Assembly: GCA_051744925.1 (NCBI GenBank)
Contig: JBNJDM010000017.1
Span: 1-33,143 of the forward strand
Direction of reading: 5' to 3'
Source: JACKCP01 sp051744925
GTDB lineage: Bacteria; Desulfobacterota; Desulfobacteria; Desulfobacterales; JACKCP01
Length of the DNA: 33,143 bases
In this document: in pieces, positions 22,763-31,133 of the stretch
How the letters are laid out: the number at the start of each line of letters is the position of its first letter
Numbering within the stretch: position 1 is the first letter of the stretch
Made by a program: the position numbers and the translations under genes
The notes under the pieces: generated by a model
Told to the model about the DNA's origin: nothing
Databases searched by the model: none
What the model saw: the letters and a program-made list of their open reading frames with translations, nothing else

Positions 22763-23656
22763 TCAGCTGAAAGAAAGCATTTTTTCAACACTTCCAAGAG
22801 CTTTTTGTCTTACTTGCTCAGGTATTGTTATTTCTCCGTATCCGGTTTCAAGTGAGTAAGCAACCTGCTCCAGGGTTACTTTCTTCATATCAATGCAGTA
22901 TATTTTTTCTGAAGCTGAATAAAATGTTTTTTCAGGGCAGGCTTTCTGAAGTGGATAAAGATGTCCTGTTTCTGTTGCAATTATAAATTCTTTTTTTTCA
23001 GATTTTTCTGCAATCCTTATCATTTTTGATGTACTTCCTGTTTCATCCGCAACTTCAAGTACTTCCGGTCTGCACTCAGGGTGTGCAATAAAAAGGGCAT
23101 CAGGATGTTTTTGTCTTGCTCTTAAAGCATCCTCTTTTGTCATTGCATTATGAAACGGACAATAACCTTCCCATAAATGAATTTTTTTATCTGTATGCAA
23201 TGCCGCAAACTGTGCAAGGTTTTTGTCAGGAGTCATAAGGACTTCCTTAGCATCTATTTTATTTACAATATCTACTACATTTGCAGATGTGCAGCATACA
23301 TCGGATACAGCCTTAACAGCAGCTGTTGAATTAACATATGTAATTACAGGGATATTGTTGAGTTCTTTTTTTCTTTTTACAAGATCTTCTGGTGTAACCA
23401 TTTCAGCCATAGGACATCCTGCATCAGGATTTGGAAGAAGTACTTTTTTTGAGGGAGACAATATTTTTGCAGTTTCAGCCATAAAATGAACTCCGCAGAA
23501 TACTATTATATCAGCATCTGTTTGGGATGCTTTTATGCTAAGTTCAAGAGAATCTCCGCAAAGATCGGCTATTTCCTGGATTTCAGGAGGTTCATAATTA
23601 TGCGCAAGAATTACAGCATTTTTTTCCTTTGCAAGTTTTTTTATTTTTTCTTTCAT
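22763..23656 (-). CDS. nadA: Quinolinate synthase A
   Basis: NadA condenses iminoaspartate with dihydroxyacetone phosphate to quinolinate for NAD synthesis, using an oxygen-labile [4Fe-4S] cluster. The 297 residues are the short form common in anaerobes. VILAHNYEPPEIQEIADLCGDSLELS, seen as LAHNYEPPEIQEIAD and GDSLELSIKAS, and CGVHFMAETAKILSP are signatures. Cluster-ligand candidates are the cysteines in CCTSANVV, EGYCPFH and YCIDMKK. It lies 18 bases after lolA on the minus strand. No nadB or nadC is adjacent. Confidence 0.96.
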   Translation of the reverse strand: MKEKIKKLAKEKNAVILAHNYEPPEIQEIADLCGDSLELSIKASQTDADIIVFCGVHFMAETAKILSPSKKVLLPNPDAGCPMAEMVTPEDLVKRKKELNNIPVITYVNSTAAVKAVSDVCCTSANVVDIVNKIDAKEVLMTPDKNLAQFAALHTDKKIHLWEGYCPFHNAMTKEDALRARQKHPDALFIAHPECRPEVLEVADETGSTSKMIRIAEKSEKKEFIIATETGHLYPLQKACPEKTFYSASEKIYCIDMKKVTLEQVAYSLETGYGEITIPEQVRQKALGSVEKMLSFS

Positions 23657-23674
23657 TTAAAAACAGTCCTGTAT

Positions 23675-24307
23675 TTAATATTTTGTAATATCTGCATTTT
23701 CAGGAGGAGTAAAAGTGAAAATGCTGTTGTCTGTATCAGAAATAAATTCTTCATTTTTAAATCTGAATTCGGTGTCGTCGTTATTATTGTTTGTAGTTCT
23801 TACTTTGAGTATTTTTCCGTTATCTTTGAGAACAGTAATCTCTATTTCTTTAATCCGGCTTTTTTTTAGAGGTTTGAGAATAAGCGCAAAATTTTCTTCT
23901 TTTTCGGTTTTTTTGCTTTTTGTTTCATAATTTTTGCTTATGCTTCCAAGATTGGAAAGAAGAGCGCCTCCTGTACCGGGCTCAAAATATTTTTCAGCCT
24001 CTGTAACAGTTACTTTGTTTTTTTTATGAACATATATCCAGACTTTTTTTCCGTTGGTTATTACTTCCTGCTTGTCCGGGAAATTGTATTTCCAGTACAT
24101 TTTTCCCGGATGAGAAAATATGACAAAACCTCCTGCGGTCTGTTCAATATCAAGGGTTTTTAAAGTCGACTTCTGGGAAAAATCGGCCTCAAAATTTTTT
24201 TTGGAATATCTTTGCTCAATCTTTTCTATTATCTCTTCAGTTGTATCAGCGTAAGCTGTACAGGTTAAGACAAGGATGAGCATAATCAGGTTTATTATAT
24301 ACTTCAT
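23675..24307 (-). CDS. lolA: Outer-membrane lipoprotein carrier LolA
   Basis: LolA is a periplasmic chaperone that ferries lipoproteins from the LolCDE exporter to the outer membrane. The 210 residues begin with a signal peptide (MKYIINLIMLILVLT, cleavage near AYA|DTT). The mature body shows FEADFSQKSTL, GGFVIFSHPGKMYWKYNFPDKQ (as SHPGKMYWKY and PDKQEVITNGKKVWIY), the typical LolA beta-sheet core. GGAG lies 11 bases before the ATG. The presence of LolA indicates an outer membrane, so the host is Gram-negative. It is first in a two-gene unit with nadA. Confidence 0.92.
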   Translation of the reverse strand: MKYIINLIMLILVLTCTAYADTTEEIIEKIEQRYSKKNFEADFSQKSTLKTLDIEQTAGGFVIFSHPGKMYWKYNFPDKQEVITNGKKVWIYVHKKNKVTVTEAEKYFEPGTGGALLSNLGSISKNYETKSKKTEKEENFALILKPLKKSRIKEIEITVLKDNGKILKVRTTNNNNDDTEFRFKNEEFISDTDNSIFTFTPPENADITKY

Positions 24308-24539
24308 TTATTTTTATCTCCATTAATTGTTTTTTTTAAATTTTTAAAAGCTCAACTAAGATTATACTAAAATTAAATTTTTAATATTATGAAATAAAAA
24401 AGATTGTGTAAATATATTTATAAGCCGGTTTTTTCCTGATATAAAATTTTATGGTGATTAAATTTTTATAAATCTTGCTAAAATTTACTGAATATGTCAA
24501 AAAGATCAGTTTCTTTATATAACTTAAGGTAGATGTAAA
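24308..24539. other. Very AT-rich divergent intergenic region between lolA and der
   Basis: These 232 bases are over 75 percent A/T by eye and must hold promoters for lolA (minus) and der (plus). I see no confident -35/-10 pair, hairpin or small ORF. AAGG lies ahead of the der ATG. Confidence 0.5.
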
Positions 24540-25949
24540 ATGAATAAAATAGTGGCGCTGTTCGGCAGGCCTAATGTTGGAAAATCGACTATTTTCAACA
24601 GACTCACAAAGTCCAGAAATGCAATAGTAGATAATAAGCCGGGTGTGACAAGAGACAGAAACTACGGTGAGGTAAGCTACGATGATAAATCGTTTATACT
24701 TGTTGATACAGGCGGTTTTTTGTCCGATGATTCTGATCACTTTGCCGAAAAAATAAAATTACAGCTTGAAACCGCAATTTCAGAAACAGATGTAATAGTT
24801 GTTATATTTGACGGGAAATCAGGGCTTTCCTCTTACGACCAGGATCTTTTAAAGCTCTTAAGAGGTGTGGATAAGCCTAAATATTATCTTGTAAATAAAA
24901 TCGATTCTCCTGAAAAAGAAGATTTGATGTATGATTTCTACAGAGCCGGTGTTGAAAAGCTTTTTCCTGTTTCAGGCGAACACGGATACGGGCTCAATGA
25001 TTTTATGTATGATCTTACTGAAAGCCATATTTCAATGGACTCTGATTCTGATTCAAAAGAAGATGATCTTATAAAAGTGGCAGTAGTTGGTAAGCCCAAT
25101 GCCGGAAAATCATCTCTTGCAAATCAGATTCTGGGTGAAAAGCGAATGGTTGTAAGTGATCTTCCAGGCACAACAAGAGACTCCATAGACTCTTTTGTAA
25201 ATTTCAAGGGAAGGGATTACCTGTTTATCGATACTGCAGGAATAAGAAGAAAAAGCAGGGTAAATGAAAAGCTTGAAAAATTTTCCATTATAAAGGCATT
25301 AAAAAGTCTTGAAAGGTGTGATATCGCACTTATTCTCATAGATTCTGAGGAAGGTGTAACAGAACAGGATGTTAAAATAGCAGGGTATGCCGAAGAAAGG
25401 GGCTGCGGAGCAGTTTTTGTTCTTAATAAATGGGATCTTATTGAAAAAGATCAAAAAGTTGCAAAAAGATTTATTGATGATTTAAGATACCATGCTTCTT
25501 TTCTTTCATATGCTCCTGCTGTTACAGTTTCGGCTAAAACCGGGAAAAGAGTTCATAAGATCTTTGATTTTATCGAAAAAGTATATAAGGAATATACTAC
25601 AAGAATATCTACATCAAAGGTAAATGATATTATCAACTCTGCTGTGGAGAGAAATACTCCTCCGTATCATCAGAATAAAAGACTCAAATTCTACTATTCA
25701 ACCCAGGTAAAAGCTTCTCCCCCGACTTTTGTCTCTTTTGTTAATTATCCGGAAGCTGTGCATTTTTCTTATAAAAGATTTCTCATAAACCAGCTAAGAG
25801 AAAATACTGGTCTTGAAAATACTCCCGTTATTCTTAGTCTGAAGCAAAGACAGGGAAGAGAAGGGTTTATGGATAAATTCCCCAAAAAAGCTAATAAGAA
25901 AACAGGAACCAAGCGGGGTAAGAATAAAAGACTTAAAAAAAGGCGCTGA
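24540..25949 (+). CDS. der: Ribosome-assembly GTPase Der (EngA)
   Basis: Der is an essential tandem GTPase for 50S maturation. The 469 residues contain two G domains. The first has GRPNVGKST (9-17), VDTGGF and NKID (119-122). The second has GKPNAGKSS (184-192), IDTAGIRRK and NKWD. A KH-like C-terminal domain follows (NDIINSAVERNTPPY, KFYYSTQVKASPPTFV). The extreme C terminus is strongly basic (KKANKKTGTKRGKNKRLKKRR), as expected for rRNA contact. rarA follows two bases after the stop. Confidence 0.98.
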   Translation: MNKIVALFGRPNVGKSTIFNRLTKSRNAIVDNKPGVTRDRNYGEVSYDDKSFILVDTGGFLSDDSDHFAEKIKLQLETAISETDVIVVIFDGKSGLSSYDQDLLKLLRGVDKPKYYLVNKIDSPEKEDLMYDFYRAGVEKLFPVSGEHGYGLNDFMYDLTESHISMDSDSDSKEDDLIKVAVVGKPNAGKSSLANQILGEKRMVVSDLPGTTRDSIDSFVNFKGRDYLFIDTAGIRRKSRVNEKLEKFSIIKALKSLERCDIALILIDSEEGVTEQDVKIAGYAEERGCGAVFVLNKWDLIEKDQKVAKRFIDDLRYHASFLSYAPAVTVSAKTGKRVHKIFDFIEKVYKEYTTRISTSKVNDIINSAVERNTPPYHQNKRLKFYYSTQVKASPPTFVSFVNYPEAVHFSYKRFLINQLRENTGLENTPVILSLKQRQGREGFMDKFPKKANKKTGTKRGKNKRLKKRR

Positions 25950-25951
25950 TT

Positions 25952-27268
25952 TTGGATTTGTTTGAACAAAATACAGATAAATCTGATTACCAGCCTCTTG
26001 CAGAACGAATGCGGCCTGAGACTTTATCAGATATTGCAGGTCAAAAGCATATAACAGGGGATAATTCTCTTTTATTTAGTGCTTTGCAGAAAAAAGAGAT
26101 TTTTTCTTTTATTCTCTGGGGGCCGCCTGGTTGTGGAAAGACCTCTATTGCAAGGGCTGCGGCATCTGAATGCGGCTGGCATTTTGAACAGCTTTCTGCT
26201 GTTTTGTCAGGGGTTGCTGATGTTAGAAAAGTTTTAAATGATTCCAGGGACAGGCTTTTTAAATTTAAAAAAAAGACTGTTTTGTTTATAGATGAGATTC
26301 ACAGATTCAGCAAGTCCCAGCAGGATGCATTTTTAAAGCATGTGGAAGAAGGGCTTATAACTCTTATAGGTGCAACAACTGAAAACCCTTCTTTTGAAAT
26401 TATTTCGCCCCTTCTTTCGAGATTAAAAGTTTTTAAGCTCAATTCAGTTTCAGAAGAAGAGATTTTAAAAATTTTAAAAAAAGCTCTTGCAGATGAAAAA
26501 AAAGGGCTCGGCAGACTCGGTGTCAAAGCAGACGATGAAGTCCTTAATCTTCTTGCTATGTCTGGTGATGGTGATCTTAGGCTTTGCCTTAACAATCTTG
26601 AAAATTCAGTATTGTATTGTATACACAGAAACAGGAAAAAGGTTGAAAAAAGCGACCTTAAATCTGTGATAGGTGAAAAAGGCTTTAGATACGATAAATC
26701 CGGAGATAACCATTTTGATCTTATTTCAGCTTTTCATAAAAGCCTCAGAGGTAGCGATCCTGATGCTGCACTTTACTGGATGGAGAGAATGCTGTCATCA
26801 GGAGAAGACCCTTTGTATATAATAAGAAGAATGGTTGCGGTTGCATCCGAAGATATCGGTAATGCAGATCCGGAAGCTCTTCACACAGCAGTATCTGCAC
26901 TCGAGGCTTTCAGGTTTATGGGAATGCCCGAAGGTAAGCTTGCAATGGCCCAGGCGGCTGTTTATCTTGCCACTGCTCCTAAAAGCAATAAAGTCTATCT
27001 TGCCCTTAAAAAAGCTGAGCAGGCTGTAGCAGAAAACAAAGGGTATGATGTTCCTGTTCATTTAAGAAATGCTCCTACAAAACTTATGAAAGAGCTTGGA
27101 TATAAAAAGGATTACAAATATCCCCACGATTATGAATACGCTTTTGCTGATCAGGATTATATGCCTGAAGAACTTAAAAATTTAAAATTTTATGAACCTT
27201 CGGATTTTGGTCATGAAGCTTTGATAAAAAAAAGAATTCATTTCTGGAACTCCAAAAGGAAAAAATAA
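25952..27268 (+). CDS. rarA: Replication-associated recombination protein RarA (MgsA)
   Basis: RarA is a clamp-loader-like AAA+ ATPase acting at stalled replication forks. The 438 residues include PLAERMRPETLSDIAGQKH at the N terminus, Walker A GPPGCGKTS (57-65), Walker B VLFIDEIHRF, the sensor GATTENPSFEI, and the C-terminal tetramerisation region with DPLYIIRRMVAVASEDIGNADP and HLRNAPTKLMKELGY. The start is TTG at 25952 immediately after the der stop, suggesting translational coupling. It completes a der-rarA unit. Confidence 0.96.
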   Translation: MDLFEQNTDKSDYQPLAERMRPETLSDIAGQKHITGDNSLLFSALQKKEIFSFILWGPPGCGKTSIARAAASECGWHFEQLSAVLSGVADVRKVLNDSRDRLFKFKKKTVLFIDEIHRFSKSQQDAFLKHVEEGLITLIGATTENPSFEIISPLLSRLKVFKLNSVSEEEILKILKKALADEKKGLGRLGVKADDEVLNLLAMSGDGDLRLCLNNLENSVLYCIHRNRKKVEKSDLKSVIGEKGFRYDKSGDNHFDLISAFHKSLRGSDPDAALYWMERMLSSGEDPLYIIRRMVAVASEDIGNADPEALHTAVSALEAFRFMGMPEGKLAMAQAAVYLATAPKSNKVYLALKKAEQAVAENKGYDVPVHLRNAPTKLMKELGYKKDYKYPHDYEYAFADQDYMPEELKNLKFYEPSDFGHEALIKKRIHFWNSKRKK

Positions 27269-27337
27269 TTCAGATCAGTTTTTCGGTCGGTCTTTTTAGG
27301 GGCGCACTCAAATTTAAACTTTAATCCCTGGAAAGTA

Positions 27338-28090
27338 TCAGAGCATAAATTCTGTTTTTTTTGTAATCGATTCTTCAAGCCAGGCGTTTTCCCTGAAATT
27401 TACTTTGTTATTCTTGTCAAAGATTAATACAGAAGATGCTCTTGTTCCGTATATTTCACTTTTTACAAAAACAGGGGAAAGCAGACGTTCCCATTCAAGT
27501 CCCATGCCAGTTTCAGGAAGTTCGTTGTCAGGAAAAGTTTTGTCGTTAAGAAGAACTTTAATGCTGTCTTCAATAATATTTTCAGACTTAAAAGTCTTTT
27601 CAAGCTCTTTTTTCGACTTTTCAACCTTTGGCCAGTCTGTATTAAGGAGATGATTGCTTAGTCCGTGGATTCCGGGCTCAAGTTTTTCAGGACGATTGCT
27701 GATGTTTGAGTAGTAATATATTTCGTCTTTGTTTCCAGCAATCAGGTTAAAACCGTTATACTCATCTTTTTTAGACTGAAGTTTTTTGATAAAATCATCA
27801 GGAGCAATTTCATTTTCAAGAAATGAGCTTACAATTATTCCCCTTGATTTTGCATCCTGTTTAAAATTTGAAGGGTCTCTGTAGTTTGTAATTGCTGCAA
27901 ACTGCTTTGTTTTTTTGTTTATTCCCATCCATGTGCCGCCGGACTTAAGATCTTTTCCCGCAATTATATCAGAATTTTTATTCCATAAGTCGAGGGTTTT
28001 TGTTTCTCTTTCATAGAATTCATCACGGTTTGCAGCTATTATAAGAGGAAATTCTTTGTTTTGTTTGAATGAAAAAATTATAAGACACAT
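27338..28090 (-). CDS. NRDE-family (TANGO2-like) protein
   Basis: The family is named for its AANRDEFYER motif, here at residues about 19-28, and its N-terminal MCLIIF Cys resembles an N-terminal nucleophile fold. Eukaryotic relatives (TANGO2) have been linked to haem or lipid handling, but the bacterial role is unknown. The 250 residues also contain GGTWMGINKKTKQFAAITNYR and GIHGLSNHLLNTDWPKVEKSK, split as GGTWMGI and GLSNHLLNTDWPKVEKSK, both conserved. No ribosome-binding site is evident. It stands alone between der-rarA and the thiolase. Confidence 0.88.
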   Translation of the reverse strand: MCLIIFSFKQNKEFPLIIAANRDEFYERETKTLDLWNKNSDIIAGKDLKSGGTWMGINKKTKQFAAITNYRDPSNFKQDAKSRGIIVSSFLENEIAPDDFIKKLQSKKDEYNGFNLIAGNKDEIYYYSNISNRPEKLEPGIHGLSNHLLNTDWPKVEKSKKELEKTFKSENIIEDSIKVLLNDKTFPDNELPETGMGLEWERLLSPVFVKSEIYGTRASSVLIFDKNNKVNFRENAWLEESITKKTEFML

Positions 28091-28172
28091 TTTATGTACA
28101 CACTGTTTATTAATGTTTTTATCTGTTTAACCGGGTTATTGACTTTCATAATTAATACAGTTAATCTTCCCT

Positions 28173-28178
28173 TATAAT
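28173..28178 (+). promoter_or_regulatory. Possible -10 element of the thiolase promoter
   Basis: A perfect TATAAT lies 64 bases before the thiolase ATG. The only good -35-like hexamer upstream, TTGACT (28139-28144), is 28 bases away and too far for standard spacing, so this is a weak call. Confidence 0.3.
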
Positions 28179-28241
28179 TATGATTTAGCCTGTATGTGTC
28201 AATATTAAAAAATTGAATATAAAAATTATAAGGAGGAAGCG

Positions 28242-29528
28242 ATGAGAGATGTTGTTATAGTCAGTGGTTCAAGAACTGCCGTAGGAGCTTTTGGCGGATC
28301 TTTGAAAAAGGTTTCTGTTGTGGACCTTGGTAAAACTGTAATGAAGGAGACTCTTACAAAAGCAGGTTTAAGACCCCAGGCTAACAAGGAGATGCAGGAT
28401 GTTTATCCTGACAAGCTTAAGGACCAGGGGCAGATAGATCTTGAAAAAGAGGGTTATGATTATGATGATTCACTTACTCCTGTTGCTGTGGATGAGGTTA
28501 TAATGGGCTCTGTTCTTGTGGCAGGTCAGGGGCAGAACCCTACAAGGCAGTCAATGATAGCTGCGGGAATGTCAAAAGAGACACCTGCTTTTACTGTTAA
28601 TAAAGTATGCGGGTCAGGTCTTAAGGCTATTTCCCTTGGTGCCCAGGCGATAATGACAGGCGAGTCTGATGTTGTTATGGCAGGCGGAATGGAAAGTATG
28701 AGCAATGCTCCAATGGCTCTTCTTGATGCAAGATGGGGTCACAGAATGGAACTTACAGGTGTAGGCAAAGTTCATGACCTTATGGTTTTTGACGGTCTTT
28801 ATGAAATTTTTTACGGATATCATATGGGTGTTACTGCAGAAAATATTGCTTCAAAATATTCAATTTCCAGAAAAGATCAGGATGAACTTGCGGTTTTAAG
28901 TCATAACAGAGCAATGAAAGCCATAAAAGAAGGCAGTTTCAAAGAAGAGACAGCTCCTGTTGTTATTAAGTCGAGAAAAGGCGATATTGTTGTTGATACA
29001 GATGAAAGACCTATGGAAACAGATATGGAAAAAATGAGCAAAATGAAGCCTGCATTTAAAAAAGACGGAAGTGTTACAGCAGGTAATGCTTCAGGAATAA
29101 ATGACGGTGCAGCTTCAGTTCTTCTAATGTCAGCTGAAAAGGCAAAAGAGCTTGGTCTTGAGCCTCTTGCAGTTATAAAAGGTTTTTCTTCAGGCGCAAT
29201 GGATCCTGCATATATGGGACTTGGACCTGTTCCTGCCATAAGAAAACTTATGAAGAAAACAGGAATGGATGTAAACTCAATAGATATGATAGAGCTTAAC
29301 GAAGCTTTTGCATCCCAGGCCCTTGGGTGTATGATTGAGCTTGGAATCGATTCTGAAAAGCCTAATCAGCTTGGAAGCGGAATATCGATAGGTCATCCAA
29401 TAGGATGTACAGGAGCAAGACAGATGGTTACTCTTATACATGAGATGAAGAGAAAAGATTATAATACAGGTCTTGTTTCAATGTGCATTGGCGGCGGCAT
29501 GGGCATGGCTATGGTTGTAGACAAGTAA
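28242..29528 (+). CDS. Acetyl-CoA acetyltransferase (thiolase)
   Basis: This thiolase either cleaves or forms acetoacetyl-CoA or longer 3-ketoacyl-CoA. The reactive Cys123 is in NKVCGSGLKAI, His385 in GHPIGCTG and Cys415 in CIGGGMG, with NEAFA completing the four loops. All catalytic residues are present. The protein has 428 residues against about 393 for typical members. The difference is an extra acidic segment of about 35 residues (about 44-80, QANKEMQDVYPDK to YDYDDSLTPV) before the conserved VDEVIMGSV. AGGAGG five bases before the ATG suggests strong translation. It is monocistronic with a terminator right after it. Confidence 0.95.
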   Translation: MRDVVIVSGSRTAVGAFGGSLKKVSVVDLGKTVMKETLTKAGLRPQANKEMQDVYPDKLKDQGQIDLEKEGYDYDDSLTPVAVDEVIMGSVLVAGQGQNPTRQSMIAAGMSKETPAFTVNKVCGSGLKAISLGAQAIMTGESDVVMAGGMESMSNAPMALLDARWGHRMELTGVGKVHDLMVFDGLYEIFYGYHMGVTAENIASKYSISRKDQDELAVLSHNRAMKAIKEGSFKEETAPVVIKSRKGDIVVDTDERPMETDMEKMSKMKPAFKKDGSVTAGNASGINDGAASVLLMSAEKAKELGLEPLAVIKGFSSGAMDPAYMGLGPVPAIRKLMKKTGMDVNSIDMIELNEAFASQALGCMIELGIDSEKPNQLGSGISIGHPIGCTGARQMVTLIHEMKRKDYNTGLVSMCIGGGMGMAMVVDK

Positions 29529-29558
29529 AACCAGCTTATAATCAGTAAGGATATTAAT

Positions 29559-29596
29559 AAGGGCTGTCTTTGAGTTTTTTAAGGCGGTCCTTTTTT
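29559..29596 (+). terminator. Thiolase terminator
   Basis: AAGGGCTGTCTT (29559-29570) and AAGGCGGTCCTT (29581-29592) form a 12-bp stem with three G-T wobbles and a 10-base loop, running into TTTTTT. Confidence 0.8.
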
Positions 29597-29605
29597 ATTT
29601 AGTTG

Positions 29606-29676
29606 CTGAACGAAAACCAGAAGTTTTCGGCCAAGTACTATTTAGTCAATGAACGAAAAATTCTGGTTTTCGGCCA
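29606..29676. repeat. Palindromic interspersed repeat, copy B
   Basis: CGAAAACCAGAAGTTTTCG (29611-29629) and the reverse complement of 29654-29672 match at 18 of 19 positions, giving an inverted repeat with a 24-base spacer. Each arm is itself nearly palindromic. The left half, 29606-29646, matches the right end of copy A (4616-4656) at 32 of 41 positions. Six of the nine mismatches are the loop, which reads CCAGAA in one copy and TTCTGG in the other. Confidence 0.78.
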
Positions 29677-29986
29677 ATCATTTTTTCTGATTAAGTTTTT
29701 AAAAAACTGTTATCTGCTGAAGCCTGAACCTTTTTATCTGTCATCTGTACAAATAATTAATTGCCTGCATTGTCAGTTTTTTAATCCTTTTGATCTTCTT
29801 TTAAATCTTTGGATTATATTTACATTAGTAAAAAAAAATGTAAAAGTTTTCCAGCTGAAGCTGTTTGTTTTTCAAATAATAACTCTTCAAAAATTATGCA
29901 TTTTTTTTGCATTTAAGCTGTCTTGTAACTAAATTGAAGTTTTATTATTTTAAGATTAACTCAGATAAAACCAATGGGGTCAGGCC
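29677..29986. other. AT-rich intergenic stretch with no supported gene
   Basis: This stretch follows the thiolase terminator and repeat B and leads to the permease. I see no convincing gene, RNA or strong hairpin in it. An open frame spanning the repeat (29603-29932) has no ribosome-binding site and a composition of translated AT-rich noncoding DNA. A promoter for the permease must lie here but is not obvious. Confidence 0.5.
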
Positions 29987-31033
29987 TTGAAACATTCTAT
30001 TCTGAAATACTTTCTTATTCTTTTTATCATATCGTTTGTGCTTATGGGCAGACTTTTATGGCCTTTTATGTCTATTTTGTGTCTTGCAGCTGTTATGGCT
30101 GCTTTTTTATATCCTGTGTATAAAAAACTGGCACAAAAAATAAGGCCTTATCCTTCTGCTCTGTTGATCTGTTTTGTTGTTTTTCTGATTGTAGGTTTTA
30201 TTGTGGCAATTTTTGTCGGGGTCCTTTCAAAAGAGGCATATTCTCTTTATTTGTCAGCCAGAGGGGCTTTTTTAAGGGATGAAGTTTTCTCCTTTGTTAC
30301 ACCTGAGCAGTTAAATCAGCTAAATAGTTTTCTATCAAGATTTGATATTCAGGTATCAAGGGATGATCTTGTTGCTCCTTTTGCTGAGCTTGGAAAGCTT
30401 TTAGGGCGGACATTGTTTGACCAGGCAAGCATGGTTGCTTCTAATATTCTGAAGTTGACAGTAAGCTTTTTTATGCTTTTAATTGTTCTTTTTTTCCTTC
30501 TTGTGGATGGAGAAAAGGTAAAAAATTATATTATTTATCTTTCCCCTCTTCCAGTTGAAGAAGATGAAACAATCATTGTAAAGTTTCGGGAAATGGCTGG
30601 CGCAGTTCTTGTGGTAAACGGAATTGCCGGTATTATACAGGGTGTGGCAGGAGGTATTTATTTTAAGCTTATAGGCATATCTTCGCCTTTTTTATGGGGT
30701 GTTGTAATGGGTATTCTCGCTTTTCTGCCCATAGTCGGAATAGGTTTTGCCATGTTTCCTGTAGCGGTTTATCTCTTTCTTAAAGGGAACATTTTACTTG
30801 GAGTTGTTACTGTTGTTTTTTATGTGGTTTCAACAATCGCGGCTGAATATTACTTGAAACCGATGTTTGTGGGAAGCAGGGTAAAAATGCATCCACTTTT
30901 GGTGTTTCTTGCGATTATAGGCGGCCTGAAGCTCTTTGGAGTTCTTGGAATAATATATGGTCCTTTGATTGTAACTTTCTTTTTTACTTTATCAGATATT
31001 TATCATAAAAAATATCAGAAAATGGTTGAATAA
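29987..31033 (+). CDS. AI-2E family transporter (PerM-like permease)
   Basis: This 348-residue inner-membrane protein has about seven to eight transmembrane segments and belongs to the PF01594 family, which covers PerM/YdiK/TqsA proteins and some sodium/proton antiporters. FFLLVDGEKVKNYI, GVVMGILAFLPIVGIG and AEYYLKPMFVGSRVKMHPLLVFLAIIGGLKLFGVLGIIYGP (as YLKPMFVGSRVKMHPLLV and GGLKLFGVLGIIYGPL) are typical. The start is TTG at 29987, with a poor ribosome-binding site. The family label does not prove transport of autoinducer-2. gyrA follows after 100 bases. Confidence 0.9.
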   Translation: MKHSILKYFLILFIISFVLMGRLLWPFMSILCLAAVMAAFLYPVYKKLAQKIRPYPSALLICFVVFLIVGFIVAIFVGVLSKEAYSLYLSARGAFLRDEVFSFVTPEQLNQLNSFLSRFDIQVSRDDLVAPFAELGKLLGRTLFDQASMVASNILKLTVSFFMLLIVLFFLLVDGEKVKNYIIYLSPLPVEEDETIIVKFREMAGAVLVVNGIAGIIQGVAGGIYFKLIGISSPFLWGVVMGILAFLPIVGIGFAMFPVAVYLFLKGNILLGVVTVVFYVVSTIAAEYYLKPMFVGSRVKMHPLLVFLAIIGGLKLFGVLGIIYGPLIVTFFFTLSDIYHKKYQKMVE

Positions 31034-31055
31034 AATATGAAATAAAATGTATATA

Positions 31056-31074
31056 AATAAGGTTACGCCTTATT
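31056..31074. terminator. Short hairpin between the permease gene and gyrA
   Basis: AATAAGG (31056-31062) and CCTTATT (31068-31074) pair perfectly around TTACG, followed by a T-rich stretch (ATTTGTTATTATTTG). It is a weak terminator or a leader hairpin for gyrA. Confidence 0.4.
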
Positions 31075-31133
31075 ATTTGTTATTATTTGCGTTATTTCAA
31101 AGGCTTTTTAAAAAATTATAAAAAGGTAGTGTT

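Noticed and set aside
29603..29932. 109-codon open frame after the thiolase
   Set aside because: It begins inside palindromic repeat B, has no ribosome-binding site, and translates to Phe/Leu/Lys-rich sequence typical of AT-rich noncoding DNA.
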